DNA of 64,000 nt from assembly GCA_002291465.1 (NCBI GenBank), contig CP021238.1, positions 2,356,001 through 2,420,000 of the forward strand, in the 5' to 3' direction. The notes beneath the pieces are model-generated. The model was not told where the DNA came from, made no database searches, and worked only from the letters and a program-made list of their open reading frames with translations. Of the stretch, positions 40,906 through 53,319 are shown in pieces. Origin of the DNA: Mycobacterium lepraemurium (GTDB taxonomy: Bacteria > Actinomycetota > Actinomycetes > Mycobacteriales > Mycobacteriaceae). The number at the start of each line of letters is the position of its first letter. The stretch's first letter is position 1. The position numbers and the translations under genes are program-made.

Positions 40906-41769
40906 TCACGCGCCGAATCGGTCGATGAACTCGCGGGCCAGCGCGCGGTAGGCGATGGCCCCGGTGGAGCGCGGGGCCCAGGTGGTGATGGGCTCGCCGG
41001 CCACGCTGGTCTCCGGGAACCGGACGGTGCGGGTGATGACGGTGTCGAAGACCAGGTCGCCGAAGCGTTCGACGACGCGGGCCATCACCTCGCGTGCGTT
41101 GACGGTCCGCGGGTCGTACCGGGTGAGCAGGATCCCGCTGATTTCCAGCTTCGGGTTGAGCCGGTCGCGCACCTTGTCCACGGTGTCGGTGAGCAACGCC
41201 AGGCCGCGCAGCGAGAAGTACTCGCACTCGGTGGGGATCACCACACCGTCGGAGCAGGCCAGCCCGTTCACGGTTAGCAGGCCCAACGACGGCTGGCAGT
41301 CGATGAGCACGTAGTCGTAGCAGTCCAGCACCGGGTGCAGCGCCCGGCCCAGCGTCTGCTCGCGGCCGACCTCGTTGACCAGCTGGATCTCGGCGGCCGA
41401 CAGGTCGATGTTGCTGGGCACCAGGTCCATGTGCTTGACCCGGGTCTGCAGCAGCACGTCGTCGATCGACACGCGCGGCTCGACCAGCACGTTGTGGATG
41501 GTCTTCTCCAGCTCGTAGTGCGGTACACCCAGGCCCGCCGACAGCGCGCCCTGCGGATCCATGTCCACCAGCAGCACCCGGCGACCGTACTCGGCGAGCG
41601 CGGCACCCAAGTTGATGGTGGACGTGGTCTTCCCGACGCCGCCCTTCTGATTGCACATGGCGACGACTTTGGCCGGGCCGTGCGAGGTGCGCAGCTGTGG
41701 CTCCGGGATCGCCCGCGGCGGCCGCCCGGTCAGGCCGAGCTCGACGCCGTTGTCCGGCCGCTCGGTCAT
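40906..41769 (-). CDS. ParA/Soj-family ATPase upstream of scpAB
   Basis: 287 residues from ATG 41769 (starts further upstream to 41847 are possible). Deviant Walker A CNQKGGVGKTTSTINLGAALAEYG, Walker A' LLVDMDPQGALSAGLG and Walker B YVLIDCQPSLGLLTVNGL identify the ParA/MinD group. It corresponds to Rv1708, the second ParA-like protein of mycobacteria, and not the origin-proximal ParA that pairs with ParB; no parB gene is nearby. Its coupling to scpA (GTGA overlap) suggests a joint role in chromosome organisation. Intact. Confidence 0.92.
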   Translation of the reverse strand: MTERPDNGVELGLTGRPPRAIPEPQLRTSHGPAKVVAMCNQKGGVGKTTSTINLGAALAEYGRRVLLVDMDPQGALSAGLGVPHYELEKTIHNVLVEPRVSIDDVLLQTRVKHMDLVPSNIDLSAAEIQLVNEVGREQTLGRALHPVLDCYDYVLIDCQPSLGLLTVNGLACSDGVVIPTECEYFSLRGLALLTDTVDKVRDRLNPKLEISGILLTRYDPRTVNAREVMARVVERFGDLVFDTVITRTVRFPETSVAGEPITTWAPRSTGAIAYRALAREFIDRFGA

Positions 41770-42006
41770 GGCGGGGGTGTTCGGGAGGTGAACATCGTCG
41801 GAAAGTCTAACGGGTTCATCGCGCGAAACCCGGCGACCCGCAGGCAATCAACTAGCCAATACGGGCGGAAATCGGTGGTAGGACGCACATTCCGACAGCC
41901 TATTCACTTCCGCCACAACAGCACCAGTTTGGGGGTGCGGACGCCGGGCGAAAAAACTCCCCTCGCGGGCACCGGCACCGTCGCCGACGCGCCTATCGTG
42001 GCGGCT

Positions 42007-42759
42007 ATGGACCTCAAGCGACGGATACCCCTGCTGCGGTGGTCGGTCTGGCGCATGGCGGCCGGGGTGCAGAACATCACCACCACCGGCCAGATCGGTG
42101 ACGGACGGGAAGCGGCCGCCGTCGAGTACGTGCTGCGCAACGCGCGGGCCGGCGACATCGACGACGTGCTGGCCACCATCGACAGGTTCGCCTACCAAAA
42201 GTCGATGCTGATCAACGTCGGCGGCGAGAAGGGGCTGATCCTCGACGCCGCGGTGCGCCGCGCCGACCCGGACCTGGCGCTGGAGCTGGGCACCTACTGC
42301 GGCTACGGCGCGTTGCGGATCGCCCGGGCCGCCCCGGGCGCCCGGGTGTTCTCGGTCGAACTGGCCGAGGCCAACGCCGCCAACGCCCGCCGGATCTGGG
42401 CGCACGCCGGCGTCGCCGACCGGGTGACCTGCGTGGTGGGCACCATCGGCGACGGCGGGCGTACCCTGGACGTCCTGGCCGATGAGCACGGATTCGCCTC
42501 TGGTACACTGGATTTCGTGTTCCTCGATCACGACAAGGACGCTTACCTGGCCGACCTGAAGAGCATCATGGACCGGGGCTGGCTGCATCCGGGCTCGATC
42601 GTCGTCGCCGACAACATCCGGTGGCCGGGCTCGCCGAAGTACCGCGAGTACATGCATGTCCAGCAGGGCAAGCGATTCGACACCGTCGAGCACAAGACGC
42701 ATGCCGAGTACCAGACCATGCTGTCCGACCTGATGCTGGAGTCCGAATACCTGGGCTGA
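42007..42759 (+). CDS. class I SAM-dependent O-methyltransferase (catechol O-methyltransferase-like)
   Basis: 250 residues from ATG 42007 (GTG 41998 is possible). Motif [19 protein letters not shown], motif II acidic residue in [18 protein letters not shown], and the metal-binding segment [15 protein letters not shown] with later VADNIRW are those of the COMT family, as in Rv1703c. Family members methylate catechol hydroxyls using Mg2+. It is the only plus-strand gene between parA and xerD; its neighbours cycA and two PPE genes in M. tuberculosis are absent here. Convergent with xerD, 25 bp apart. Intact. Confidence 0.9.
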   Translation: MDLKRRIPLLRWSVWRMAAGVQNITTTGQIGDGREAAAVEYVLRNARAGDIDDVLATIDRFAYQKSMLINVGGEKGLILDAAVRRADPDLALELGTYCGYGALRIARAAPGARVFSVELAEANAANARRIWAHAGVADRVTCVVGTIGDGGRTLDVLADEHGFASGTLDFVFLDHDKDAYLADLKSIMDRGWLHPGSIVVADNIRWPGSPKYREYMHVQQGKRFDTVEHKTHAEYQTMLSDLMLESEYLG

Positions 42760-42784
42760 GAGGCGGCGCGCGGCGGCGGGGTGG

Positions 42785-43722
42785 TCAGCGCGCCCGCGGG
42801 TGCGCCTCGGCCCACACCTCGCGCAGCGCGTGCACGGTGACCATGGTGTAGATCTGCGTTGTCGTGACCGAGGCGTGGCCGAGCAACTCCTGCACCACCC
42901 GCACGTCGGCGCCGCCCTCGAGCAGGTGGGTGGCGAACGAATGCCGCAGCATGTGCGGCGACACCCCCGAGGTGATCCCGGCGCGCTCGGCCGCGTCCTG
43001 CAGCACCTGCCAGGCGCTTTGCCGCGACAGCCGGCCGCCGCGCACGTTGAGGAAGATGGCCGGCGTGCCGCGCCCGCGGCGCGCCAGCTCCGAGCGGCCG
43101 CGCACCAGATAGGCGTCCAGCGCGGCCACCGCCGGACGCCCGATGGGCACCAACCGCTGCTTGCCGCCCTTGCCGCGCAGCAGCACCGACCGGGCCTGGG
43201 TGTCGACGTCGTCGACGTCGACACCGACGGCCTCGGAGATGCGCGCGCCGGTGGAGTACAGCAGTTCCAGCAACGCCCGGTTCCGCAGGGTCAGTGGGCC
43301 GTCGGCGGGGCTCTCGCCGCCCGCCGCCTCCAGCAGCGCCAGCACCTGGTCGATGGTCAGGCTCTTGGGCAGCCGGCGGCCCGGCGTCGGCGGGCACACG
43401 GCGCGGGCGACGTCGAGTTCGGCCAACCCCTCGGCCGCCAGGAACCGGTGCAAGCCGCGCACCGCGATCAGGGCGCGGGCCGCCGACACCGCCGACAGCG
43501 CGGCGGCGCCGGTGTCGGGATCGCCGCGGCGCAGCGCCACCAGGAAATCCTTCACGTCGTCCTCGCCCACCTTGGCCAGGTCCGAAATACCGCGGTCCGA
43601 CAGGTGTTTGGTGTAGCGGCGCAGGTCGCGCCGATACGAGCTGAGCGTGTTCGCGGCGACGCCCCGCTCGATCGTGAGATGGTCGAGGTAGCCCTGCAGT
43701 TGGGTATCCAACGCCACCGTCG

Positions 43723-43726
<4 letters not shown>
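42785..43726 (-). CDS. xerD: tyrosine recombinase XerD
   Basis: 313 residues; ATG 43726 overlaps the nudix stop (ATGA). N-terminal SAM-like domain ([37 protein letters not shown]), then the catalytic set: Arg in [10 protein letters not shown], Lys in [49 protein letters not shown] with His-x-x-Arg, second His and Tyr nucleophile. It resolves chromosome dimers at dif with XerC. It is a full-length chromosomal enzyme distinct from the element integrase at 35451. Intact. Confidence 0.96.
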
Positions 43727-46138
<2,412 letters not shown>

Positions 46139-46212
46139 TCACTAGCTGGGCCTGCCGACCCACGGAAACCCACCCTAACATCCACAGAGCCGCGCCGCGG
46201 GGAACACGCCCG

Positions 46213-47166
46213 CTACTGAGCGACCGTGATCGACGTGGCGCCGTGACCGGTGCCGTACTGCCCGGGGTGGCCGCCGTTCATCAGGTCGTGCAAGCCGAGG
46301 ACGGCGGTGATGCGACCCGGTGCGGCGTCGACGTTGTCGACGGTGCTGACCGCGGAGTTCATACCGGCGTCGGCGCGGGTCACGGCGACGGCGGCGCTTC
46401 CGGTCGCCGAACCGTCGCGCCCGGCCAGCAACGTGGCCGAGCCGTGCGGGGCCAGCGCAGCCGAGAACCGGGCCACGCTGACGCCCTGGTTGCCGGCGTC
46501 CTGGGGTAGCGCGCCGCCGGTGATGACCAGCGCGGCGTTGGCCGCGCCCAGGTGGTCGCCGCCCTGGTAGGTGATGAAGCCGGTGTCGCGCAGCGCCGCC
46601 AGCACGGTGTTGCGCTGGGTCTCGGAGACCTCCGGCGGCGGCGGGCCGGCCGGGGTGGCGTTGGTCAACAAGGCGATTCCCATCAGGTCGCCCGCCTGCG
46701 AGCCCTGGTCGACGAGCTTGGTGCTCAGCTGCTGGCCGGCGGGCAGCACCGACGAGTTGACCACCGTCTGCAGCTTCTCCGCGGAATTGGCCTCGACGAA
46801 TTCCTGGGTCAGCGCCACCGTCGTGGTCACCGTCCCGCCGGCCTGGCCGATGAACTTCGACACCACGGCCACGTCGTCGTCCTTGGCGTCCGGGGTGCGA
46901 AACACCAGCACCGACTTGCCGCCCAGCGCGTTGTGCAGCATCCGGCCGGCCAGTTGGGTGTCGAAATTGTTTGCCGCGCTGAGCTTTTCGTCCAGCACAT
47001 TCTTCTGGTCGTTGAGCCCGTTGATCTGGGTGTGCAGGTCGCGCTTCTCGTCACGCAGGCTGGACAGCAAGGTGTCGGACAGGAAGCCGGAGCCCAGCAC
47101 CACTCCCACGGCCAGCGCCAGGAAGACGGCGGCCAGCGACAGGGCGTGTTGGCGTAGCGAGATCAT
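46213..47166 (-). CDS. mctB: copper-transport/outer-membrane-associated protein MctB (SteB family)
   Basis: 317 residues from ATG 47166. An N-terminal membrane anchor (LSLAAVFLALAVGVVLGSGF) is followed by a coiled-coil (LRDEKRDLHTQINGLNDQKNVLDEKLSAAN) and an extracytoplasmic domain with VLVFRTPDAKDDDVAVVSKFIGQAGG. It matches Rv1698, described as needed for copper homeostasis; in corynebacteria the homologue SteB works with SteA in cell separation. It is immediately downstream of steA (stop and start adjacent), so the pair is co-expressed. Intact. Confidence 0.92.
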   Translation of the reverse strand: MISLRQHALSLAAVFLALAVGVVLGSGFLSDTLLSSLRDEKRDLHTQINGLNDQKNVLDEKLSAANNFDTQLAGRMLHNALGGKSVLVFRTPDAKDDDVAVVSKFIGQAGGTVTTTVALTQEFVEANSAEKLQTVVNSSVLPAGQQLSTKLVDQGSQAGDLMGIALLTNATPAGPPPPEVSETQRNTVLAALRDTGFITYQGGDHLGAANAALVITGGALPQDAGNQGVSVARFSAALAPHGSATLLAGRDGSATGSAAVAVTRADAGMNSAVSTVDNVDAAPGRITAVLGLHDLMNGGHPGQYGTGHGATSITVAQ

Positions 47167-48348
47167 TTAGGTGACCCACTTCTGCACCATCAGCGAGAAG
47201 TGGTTCCAGTAGTCGGTGATCCAGTGCAGCACCACACCGTCGGTGCGCGACACCCACAGCGCGACGATGACGGCGATCAGCATGGTCAGCGCCAGCAGCG
47301 CGATGGCGCCCGCCGAGATGTGGTTGCGGTATAGCGTGGCCACGGCCTTGGCGTCCACCACCTTCTCCCCCACCCGCAGCCGGGTCAGGAAGGTGGACGG
47401 GTTGCTGTGCGCGCGGGTGCGGTCGAAGAACGTCTCGATGTTGGCGGTGTGGCCCGCCGTCACCAGCAGGGCGGCGCCGTGATGATCGGCCAGCAGCAGG
47501 GCCAGGTCGATGGCCGAGCCGGCGGCCGGGAACGTCATCGCCCCCACGCCCAGGTCCTGGATACGTTCCAGCCCGGGGGCGTGTCCGTCGGCGTCGGCGG
47601 GCAGCACCACCTGAGCGCCACACTTGAGCGCGTCGGCGCTGATCTGGTCGGGATCGCCGACGATGATCTGCGGCCGATACCCCGCCTTGCGCAACACATC
47701 CGCGCCGGTGCCGACCCCGATCAGCGCCGGCTGGTACTCCTTGATGAACGGCTTGAGCGACTTGAGGGCCTCTTCGGCGCTGGGCTCGTCGGCGACGATC
47801 ACCACGTGCCGGCGGCGCAGGTCGACGTCGATGTCGGGGATGCCGATGCCGTCAATCAGCAGCGGGCTCTCGCTCTTGATGAACTCGATGGTGTTGCCGG
47901 CGAACGCCTCGAGGTGGGCGGCCAGCCCGCTCTTGGCCTCGCGCATCAGGTCGGCGATGTCGTGCTCGGTGCGTTCGGTGCCGCGCACCAGCCGGCGGTC
48001 GCCGGCGTACACCCCGCCGTCGTACAGGCGGATCTTGGCGCCGTCTTTGACTTTCTTGAAGATGTCCGGCCCGGCCTCGTCGATCAGCGTCACCCCGTTG
48101 TTGACCAGCACCTCCGGCCCCAGGTTGGGGTAGCGGCCCGAGACCGACGGGGAGGCGTTGACCACGGCGGCGATGTCAGCTTCCACCAGGGCGTCGGCGG
48201 TGATGCGATCCAGGTCCAGGACGTCGAGCACGACTATGTCGCCGGGGCAGACCCGGCGCAGCAGTCGGTCGATGTTCCGGTCGACGCGGGCGGTGCCGAC
48301 GATTCCGGGCCGGTCGGTGTTTCGGGAAAGCAGGCCTGACATCTTCAT
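47167..48348 (-). CDS. steA: cytokinetic ring protein SteA-like, membrane-anchored
   Basis: 393 residues from ATG 48348, equal in length to Rv1697; longer readings to 48411 run through Arg-rich non-family sequence. The large cytoplasmic part (GIVGTARVDRNIDRLLRRVCPGDIVVLDVLDLDR, IIVGDPDQISADAL, LVTAGHTANIETFFDRTRAHSNPSTFLTRL) has a thiamine-pyrophosphokinase-like fold and ends in one membrane helix (AIALLALTMLIAVIVALWV). In Corynebacterium SteA is placed at the division ring with SteB. The upstream spacer 48349-48545 has an AT-rich stretch near 48410-48435 that may hold its promoter. Intact. Confidence 0.9.
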   Translation of the reverse strand: MKMSGLLSRNTDRPGIVGTARVDRNIDRLLRRVCPGDIVVLDVLDLDRITADALVEADIAAVVNASPSVSGRYPNLGPEVLVNNGVTLIDEAGPDIFKKVKDGAKIRLYDGGVYAGDRRLVRGTERTEHDIADLMREAKSGLAAHLEAFAGNTIEFIKSESPLLIDGIGIPDIDVDLRRRHVVIVADEPSAEEALKSLKPFIKEYQPALIGVGTGADVLRKAGYRPQIIVGDPDQISADALKCGAQVVLPADADGHAPGLERIQDLGVGAMTFPAAGSAIDLALLLADHHGAALLVTAGHTANIETFFDRTRAHSNPSTFLTRLRVGEKVVDAKAVATLYRNHISAGAIALLALTMLIAVIVALWVSRTDGVVLHWITDYWNHFSLMVQKWVT

Positions 48349-48545
48349 GGGGGCGATTCTGTCGGTGAAGCGTCGGCGAGGTCGGGAGGCGCGCCGTAAC
48401 ATCAGCCTCATAAGTTATCTAGAGTCCTATTAGTCACAGGTGGGTGCCGAACCGGTCACGAACGTCGACTCGATGCGGTAAATGGGGCCCGATGCCGTCA
48501 ACAAGTCGACGCTCGCCGGGGAAAGGTGCCGGAGAGGCGCACCTT

Positions 48546-50306
48546 TTAGATCTCGTCCTTCTGGGCGGCGTCGAGCAGCTCGCGGGCGTGCGCGCGGCCG
48601 CTGTCGGACTCGCCGAGCCCGGCCAGCATCCGCGCCAGCTCGGCCACCCGCTCGTCGCCGGTGACCCGGCGCACCACGCTGGTCCCGCGCGACCCGGCGC
48701 CGTACACCACCAGGTGCACGTCGGCGTAGGCTGCGACCTGCGGCAGATGCGTGACGACGATGACCTGGTGGGTGCGTGCCAGCCGGGCCAGTCGCCGCCC
48801 GATCTGGACCGCCGCCCGACCGCCCACGCCGGCGTCCACCTCGTCGAACACCATGGTGGTGCCGACGGTCTCCTTGCGGGAGGCGGCCAGCACCACTTCG
48901 AGCGCCAGCATCACCCGGGACAGCTCGCCGCCGGAGGCGCTCTTGGCCAGCGGCAGCCGGTCCATCCCGCGGTGCGCGGCGAAGCCGAACTCGACCTGAT
49001 CGATGCCGTCGGCGCCGGCCCGCACCCGCTCGCCCGACGGCAGCGTCAGCACCGCCGCATCGTCGGAGCCGGAGCCGGCGGGCACGACGTCGGTGCTCAC
49101 GTCGATGCTGAACTGCGCGTCGGCCATCGCCAGCCCGGACAGCTCGGCGGTGACCTCCTTGGCCAGCCGTTTGGCGGCCTTGCGCCGGATGGTGCTGAGA
49201 TCGGCTGCAGCCCCGGCCAATTCGCGGCCGAGCTCCTCGACGCGGGCGGCCAGCGCGCTCAGACCCTCCTCGGAGACGTCGAGTTGGGCGAGTCGCTCCC
49301 GCGACTCGTGCGCCCAGGCCAGCACGCCGTCGATGTCGGCGGCGTACTTGCGGGTGAGGCCGCGCAGCTCGGACTGCCGGGCCAGTTTGGCTTCCAGCGC
49401 ACTGGCGTCGACCGGTAGTTCCTCCAGGAAACCGGCCAGCTCGCCGGCGGCGTCGACCACCACGGTCAACACCTCGCCGATCTGGCCGGCCAGCGCCAGC
49501 AGCTTGGGGTCATCGGTGGATTCCAGTGCGGCCCTTGCCTTTCCGAGCGTGTCGACGGCGGACAGACCGGCGTCGTCGGCGGACAGCGCCGCGCGGGCCG
49601 CGGCGGCGGCCTCGCGCAAGGTGTCCAGTTCGGAGAGGCGCATGATCGCGGCGACCAGGGCGTCGTCCTCGCCGGGGTGCGGGTCGACGGCGTCGATCTC
49701 ACCCAGCGCGAAGGTCAGCCGGTCGGCCTCCAGCGCGAGTTCGCGCATCCGGTTGCGGCGGTCGGCGAGGTCGCGCCGCGCCGACAGCCAGGCGTCGCGC
49801 AGTTTGGTGTAGCGCTCCAGCTCGGGGCCGGCCTTGGCGAACCGGTCCAGCGCGCCGCACTGCTCCTCGGTCCGCATCAGTCGCAGCTGGTCGTTCTGCC
49901 CGTGCAGGGTCAGCAGTTCGGCGGTGAAGTCACCCAGCGATTTGGCGGGCACGCTGCGCCCGCCCAGGTAGGCGCGCGACGGCCCGTCGCGGTTGACCGA
50001 ACGGAGCGCGATCACGCTGCCGTCCTCGTCGCGTTCCGCCCCGGAGGCGTCCAGCATTTCGTCCAGCCTGACCACCAGGGCTTCGTCGAGATCCGTTGTG
50101 GTGAAACGGCCTTCGACGATCGCCCGGTCGGCGCCGGAGCGCACCCGGGTGGCGTCGGCGCGGGCCCCGCCGAGCAGGTGCAGGCCGGTGACCACCATGG
50201 TCTTGCCGGTGCCGGTCTCGCCGGTCAGCGCGGTCAGGCCGCGGTCGAACTCCCCGACCGCGGCGCTGATCGCCCCCAGTGACTCGATGCGGATTTCGGT
50301 CAGCAT
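48546..50306 (-). CDS. recN: DNA repair protein RecN
   Basis: 586 residues from ATG 50306. An SMC-like ATPase: Walker A ALTGETGTGKTMVVTGLHLLGG, a central coiled-coil (RDLADRRNRMRELALEADRLTFALGEIDAV and LAQLDVSEEGLSALAARVEELGRELAGAA), signature SGGELSRVMLALEVVL and Walker B TMVFDEVDAGVGGRAAVQIG. It acts early in double-strand-break repair. It begins 25 bp after nadK and continues the tlyA-nadK-recN run. No LexA-type box was seen immediately upstream, where the sequence is nadK coding. Intact. Confidence 0.96.
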   Translation of the reverse strand: MLTEIRIESLGAISAAVGEFDRGLTALTGETGTGKTMVVTGLHLLGGARADATRVRSGADRAIVEGRFTTTDLDEALVVRLDEMLDASGAERDEDGSVIALRSVNRDGPSRAYLGGRSVPAKSLGDFTAELLTLHGQNDQLRLMRTEEQCGALDRFAKAGPELERYTKLRDAWLSARRDLADRRNRMRELALEADRLTFALGEIDAVDPHPGEDDALVAAIMRLSELDTLREAAAAARAALSADDAGLSAVDTLGKARAALESTDDPKLLALAGQIGEVLTVVVDAAGELAGFLEELPVDASALEAKLARQSELRGLTRKYAADIDGVLAWAHESRERLAQLDVSEEGLSALAARVEELGRELAGAAADLSTIRRKAAKRLAKEVTAELSGLAMADAQFSIDVSTDVVPAGSGSDDAAVLTLPSGERVRAGADGIDQVEFGFAAHRGMDRLPLAKSASGGELSRVMLALEVVLAASRKETVGTTMVFDEVDAGVGGRAAVQIGRRLARLARTHQVIVVTHLPQVAAYADVHLVVYGAGSRGTSVVRRVTGDERVAELARMLAGLGESDSGRAHARELLDAAQKDEI

Positions 50307-50331
50307 GGCAGTCGCAATCCCGTTCGCGCCG

Positions 50332-51258
50332 TCAGTTGCCGCGCCACCCGGTCACCGGAAGCCGGAACTTGCGCACCAGCCGGTCGGTGAACGGGGCGCT
50401 GTCCAGCCGGGCCCACTTCACCGCGGTGTCACACCGTTTGACCTCGATCCGGCTGCCGGCCGTTATCAGCATCTCGCGGCGACCGTCGCAGAACACCAGG
50501 GCGTCGTGGCCGTCGGCCTCGATCTCGATCGCGATGGTGGCGGCCGGGCTGGTGACCATGGGCCGGCCGAACAGCGCGTGAGCGTTGTTGGGCACCACCA
50601 GGATTGCCTCCAGGTCGGGCCAGAGCACCGGGCCGCCCGCAGAGAACGCGTACGCGGTGGATCCGGTGGGCGTCGACACCAGCACGCCGTCGCAGCCGAA
50701 GGCCGACACCGGCCGGCCGTCGATCTCGACCACCACCCCGAGCACCCCGAGCCGCGGGCCCTTTTCCAGGCTGATTTCGTTGAGCGCCCAGCCGTGGTCG
50801 GACACCGTGCCGTGGTGGCGCACCACGACGTCGAGCGTCATCCGGTTCTCCACCCGATAGTCGCGCGCCACAACGTGTTCCAGCACCTTGTCGATGGCCT
50901 CGGCTTCGGTCTCGGCCAAAAAACCGATCCGGCCGAGGTTGACGCCGAGCACCGGGATGTCGGCGTTACGCGCCAATTCCGCGGCCCGCAGAAACGTGCC
51001 GTCGCCGCCGAGGACCAGCACCAGCTCGCAGCCGCGGGCTGCCAGCGGGTCGGCGTCGACCACCTCGATCTCGACATCCATGGCCCGCATGTCGTCGGGC
51101 GCCAGGTGCAGCGGCCCACGGTCGACCGCCTCGGCGGACAGCACACGCAGTGCAATCCCGTTGTCGCCCAGCACCTTCTGTACTCGGCGTGCCGTCTCGG
51201 TTGCTTCTTCGCGGCCGGTGTGGACCACCATCAAAACGGTGCGCTCAGCCGGGGTCAC
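50332..51258 (-). CDS. nadK: NAD kinase
   Basis: 308 residues; GTG 51258 overlaps the tlyA stop by 4 bp (GTGA). [31 protein letters not shown] is the catalytic and nucleotide-binding motif, followed by NEISLEKG and the Gly-rich [16 protein letters not shown]. It phosphorylates NAD to NADP, using ATP or polyphosphate in mycobacteria (PpnK, Rv1695). Upstream starts to 51297 would extend into tlyA and are rejected. Intact. Confidence 0.96.
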   Translation of the reverse strand: MTPAERTVLMVVHTGREEATETARRVQKVLGDNGIALRVLSAEAVDRGPLHLAPDDMRAMDVEIEVVDADPLAARGCELVLVLGGDGTFLRAAELARNADIPVLGVNLGRIGFLAETEAEAIDKVLEHVVARDYRVENRMTLDVVVRHHGTVSDHGWALNEISLEKGPRLGVLGVVVEIDGRPVSAFGCDGVLVSTPTGSTAYAFSAGGPVLWPDLEAILVVPNNAHALFGRPMVTSPAATIAIEIEADGHDALVFCDGRREMLITAGSRIEVKRCDTAVKWARLDSAPFTDRLVRKFRLPVTGWRGN

Positions 51259-52064
51259 TGCGGTCCGCTTTCCACCGCGCGCCGCACCGCGCCGCACAGC
51301 GCGTCGCCGGCCAGCGGGCGGTCGGTGCGGGCGCGCAGCCGCAGGAAGTATTCGACGTTTCCCGACGGTCCGGGCAGCGGACTGGCGGTGACGTCGACGG
51401 GGTGCCAGCCCAGCTCGTCGGCGCGCCGGGCGACCGACAGCACGGCCTGCGCGCGCAATTCGGGGTCGTTCACCACACCCCCGGACCCGACCTGGCCCTT
51501 CCCCACCTCAAACTGCGGCTTCACCATGGGAACGATATCCGCGTGCGGCGCGGCGCAGCCAGCCAGCGCCGGCAACACCGTGCACAGCGAGATGAACGAC
51601 AGGTCCGCCACCACCAGGTCGGCCGGACCGCCGATCGCCTCCGGTGTCAAGTCGCGCACGTTGGTCCGTTCCACCACGACCACCCGCGCATCGCTGCGCA
51701 GCGACCAGGCCAGCTGGCCGTAGCCCACGTCCACCGCGACCACCTCGGCGGCCCCGCGGTCCAGCAGCACCTCAGCGAACCCACCTGTCGACGCGCCGGC
51801 GTCCAGGCAGCGGCGGCCCGCCACCGGGATCGCGAAGGCGTCCAGGGCGCCCAGCAGTTTGTGCGCCCCGCGGGACACCCAGCCGCGTTCGCCGTCCGCG
51901 GCGACGGTCAAGGCGGCGGTGACGGCGACGGCGGTGCCCGGCTTGCGGGCCGGCATCCCGTCGATGCTCACCTTGCCGGCGCCAATCAGCTCCGCGGCCT
52001 GCTGGCGCGACCGGGCCAGGCCGCGCCGGACCAGCTCGGCGTCAACGCGGGCGCGTCGAGACAT
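51255..52064 (-). CDS. tlyA: rRNA 2'-O-methyltransferase TlyA
   Basis: 269 residues from ATG 52064. N-terminal S4 RNA-binding domain ([32 protein letters not shown]), then a Rossmann methyltransferase domain with motif [37 protein letters not shown] and [11 protein letters not shown]. In mycobacteria it methylates 16S C1409 and 23S C1920, and its loss gives resistance to capreomycin and viomycin. The gene is complete here, so that resistance route is not indicated. First of a coupled tlyA-nadK-recN set. Confidence 0.96.
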   Translation of the reverse strand: MSRRARVDAELVRRGLARSRQQAAELIGAGKVSIDGMPARKPGTAVAVTAALTVAADGERGWVSRGAHKLLGALDAFAIPVAGRRCLDAGASTGGFAEVLLDRGAAEVVAVDVGYGQLAWSLRSDARVVVVERTNVRDLTPEAIGGPADLVVADLSFISLCTVLPALAGCAAPHADIVPMVKPQFEVGKGQVGSGGVVNDPELRAQAVLSVARRADELGWHPVDVTASPLPGPSGNVEYFLRLRARTDRPLAGDALCGAVRRAVESGPQ

Positions 52065-52072
52065 CCGCGCAC

Positions 52073-52258
52073 TCAGCCCTTCTCCGCCGACTCCAGCGCG
52101 GCCAGCAGCACGTCGTGCGCCTCAGAGAGCCGGCGTGCGATCTCTTCGAGCTCGTCGAGCGAGGGGGCCTTGTCGGGGTCTTCGGCGTCCCCGGGCTGGG
52201 GCAGCCGGGCCAACAAGGCGTCGATTTCAGCACGAATCTGATCGGGATCGATACTCAT
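52073..52258 (-). CDS. small conserved protein, Rv1693-like
   Basis: 61 residues from ATG 52258: SIDPDQIRAEIDALLARLPQ, an acidic turn (GDAEDPDKAP) and a second helix LDELEEIARRLSEAHDVLLAALE. Two amphipathic helices, no signal peptide. Placed between the HAD phosphatase and tlyA exactly as Rv1693 in M. tuberculosis, 8 bp before tlyA. Function unknown. The conserved location and helix pattern support it as a gene. Confidence 0.85.
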   Translation of the reverse strand: MSIDPDQIRAEIDALLARLPQPGDAEDPDKAPSLDELEEIARRLSEAHDVLLAALESAEKG

Positions 52259-52281
52259 CGCGTTACCACGCTAGTCACCCG

Positions 52282-53319
52282 CTAGTCGGTGCGCACCAAA
52301 GACCAGCGCGCCAGCGCGGCGCGGGCCCGGTCGTCGCCGGCCCGGATGGGCAGCGTGCCGGCGTCCGGCGAGCCCCAGACCGCGCTGGCGACCGCCCGGA
52401 CCACCGACAGCCCGTCGCCCGGGCCGTCGTCGCGTCCGTCGCCGCGGACCGTGATGGCCGTGTCGCCGACGTCGACCCGCCAGCCCGGCTGCGGCGCCAC
52501 CGCCAGCGCCGCGGCGTCCTGGTGCAGCGCGCGCAGGTCGTGACCGATGTAGGTGGGGCGCCGGGAGGGCTTGGCGTACACCGCGTCTCGCGCCGAGTTG
52601 ACTCCGGTGAGCACCAGCAGGCTGGGCAGCCCAGCGGCGTTGGCGCCCTCGATGTCGGTGTCGAGGCGGTCGCCGATCACCAGCGGCGCGCGGAAGTCGC
52701 CCCGGGCCGCCGCGTCGCGCAGCAGCGCCGGCGCCGGTTTGCCCGCGACCTGCGGGGTGGCGCCGGTGGCCGCGGCCACCGCGGCGACCAGGGATCCGTT
52801 GCCGGGCAGCAGTCCCCGCTCGGTGGGCAGGGTGAGGTCGACGTTGGCGGCCACCCACACCGCGCCGGCCCGGATGGCCAGCGCCGCCTCGGCGAGGTCC
52901 GCCCACCCGATGGTCATGGACAGGCCCTGCACGACGGCGACGGGGCCGTCGTCGTAGCGGCGCACCGGGCGCAGCCCGACGGCCGCGATCTCGCCGGCCA
53001 GCGCCTCGGTGCCCACGATCAGCACCGGCGCGCCGGCCGGCAGCTGCTCGGCCAGCAGGTGGGCGGCGCTCTGGGCGCTGGTGGCCACGTCGGCGGCGGT
53101 GGCGGTGAAGCCGAGCTGGGTCAGGTGCGCGGCGACCTCGTCGGCGCTGCGTGATGCGTTGTTGGTGACGAACAACGCGCGGCCTGTCAGCCTCGCCAAC
53201 GCCTGCACCGCGCCCTCGGTGGGCGAACGCCCGCGAAACGCCGTCCCGTCCAGGTCAATCAGCAGGAAATAATATTGCTGCGCAAGGGTTTTCACGCCGG
53301 ACACGTCAGGCGAGTTCAC
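52282..53319 (-). CDS. HAD-family glycerol-3-phosphate phosphatase, Rv1692-like
   Basis: 345 residues from GTG 53319 (overlapping the TPR-like gene end by 14 bp). HAD motif I LLIDLDGTAFRGRSP, motif II LFVTNNASRS, motif III Lys in VAGKPAPALL and motif IV VIGDRLDTDIEGANAAG place it in the NagD-like group. Rv1692 was characterised as D-glycerol 3-phosphate phosphatase acting in glycerophospholipid recycling. The C-terminal extension (GWRVDVGDTAITVRGDGRDDG) is also found in that protein. A later start at GTG 53301 is possible. Intact. Confidence 0.92.
   Translation of the reverse strand: MNSPDVSGVKTLAQQYYFLLIDLDGTAFRGRSPTEGAVQALARLTGRALFVTNNASRSADEVAAHLTQLGFTATAADVATSAQSAAHLLAEQLPAGAPVLIVGTEALAGEIAAVGLRPVRRYDDGPVAVVQGLSMTIGWADLAEAALAIRAGAVWVAANVDLTLPTERGLLPGNGSLVAAVAAATGATPQVAGKPAPALLRDAAARGDFRAPLVIGDRLDTDIEGANAAGLPSLLVLTGVNSARDAVYAKPSRRPTYIGHDLRALHQDAAALAVAPQPGWRVDVGDTAITVRGDGRDDGPGDGLSVVRAVASAVWGSPDAGTLPIRAGDDRARAALARWSLVRTD

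Noticed and set aside
43200..43222. GTCGACGTCGTCGACGTCGAC-like repeats in xerD
   Set aside because: They encode the normal DVDDVDTQ acidic turn and are in frame; ordinary low-complexity coding DNA.
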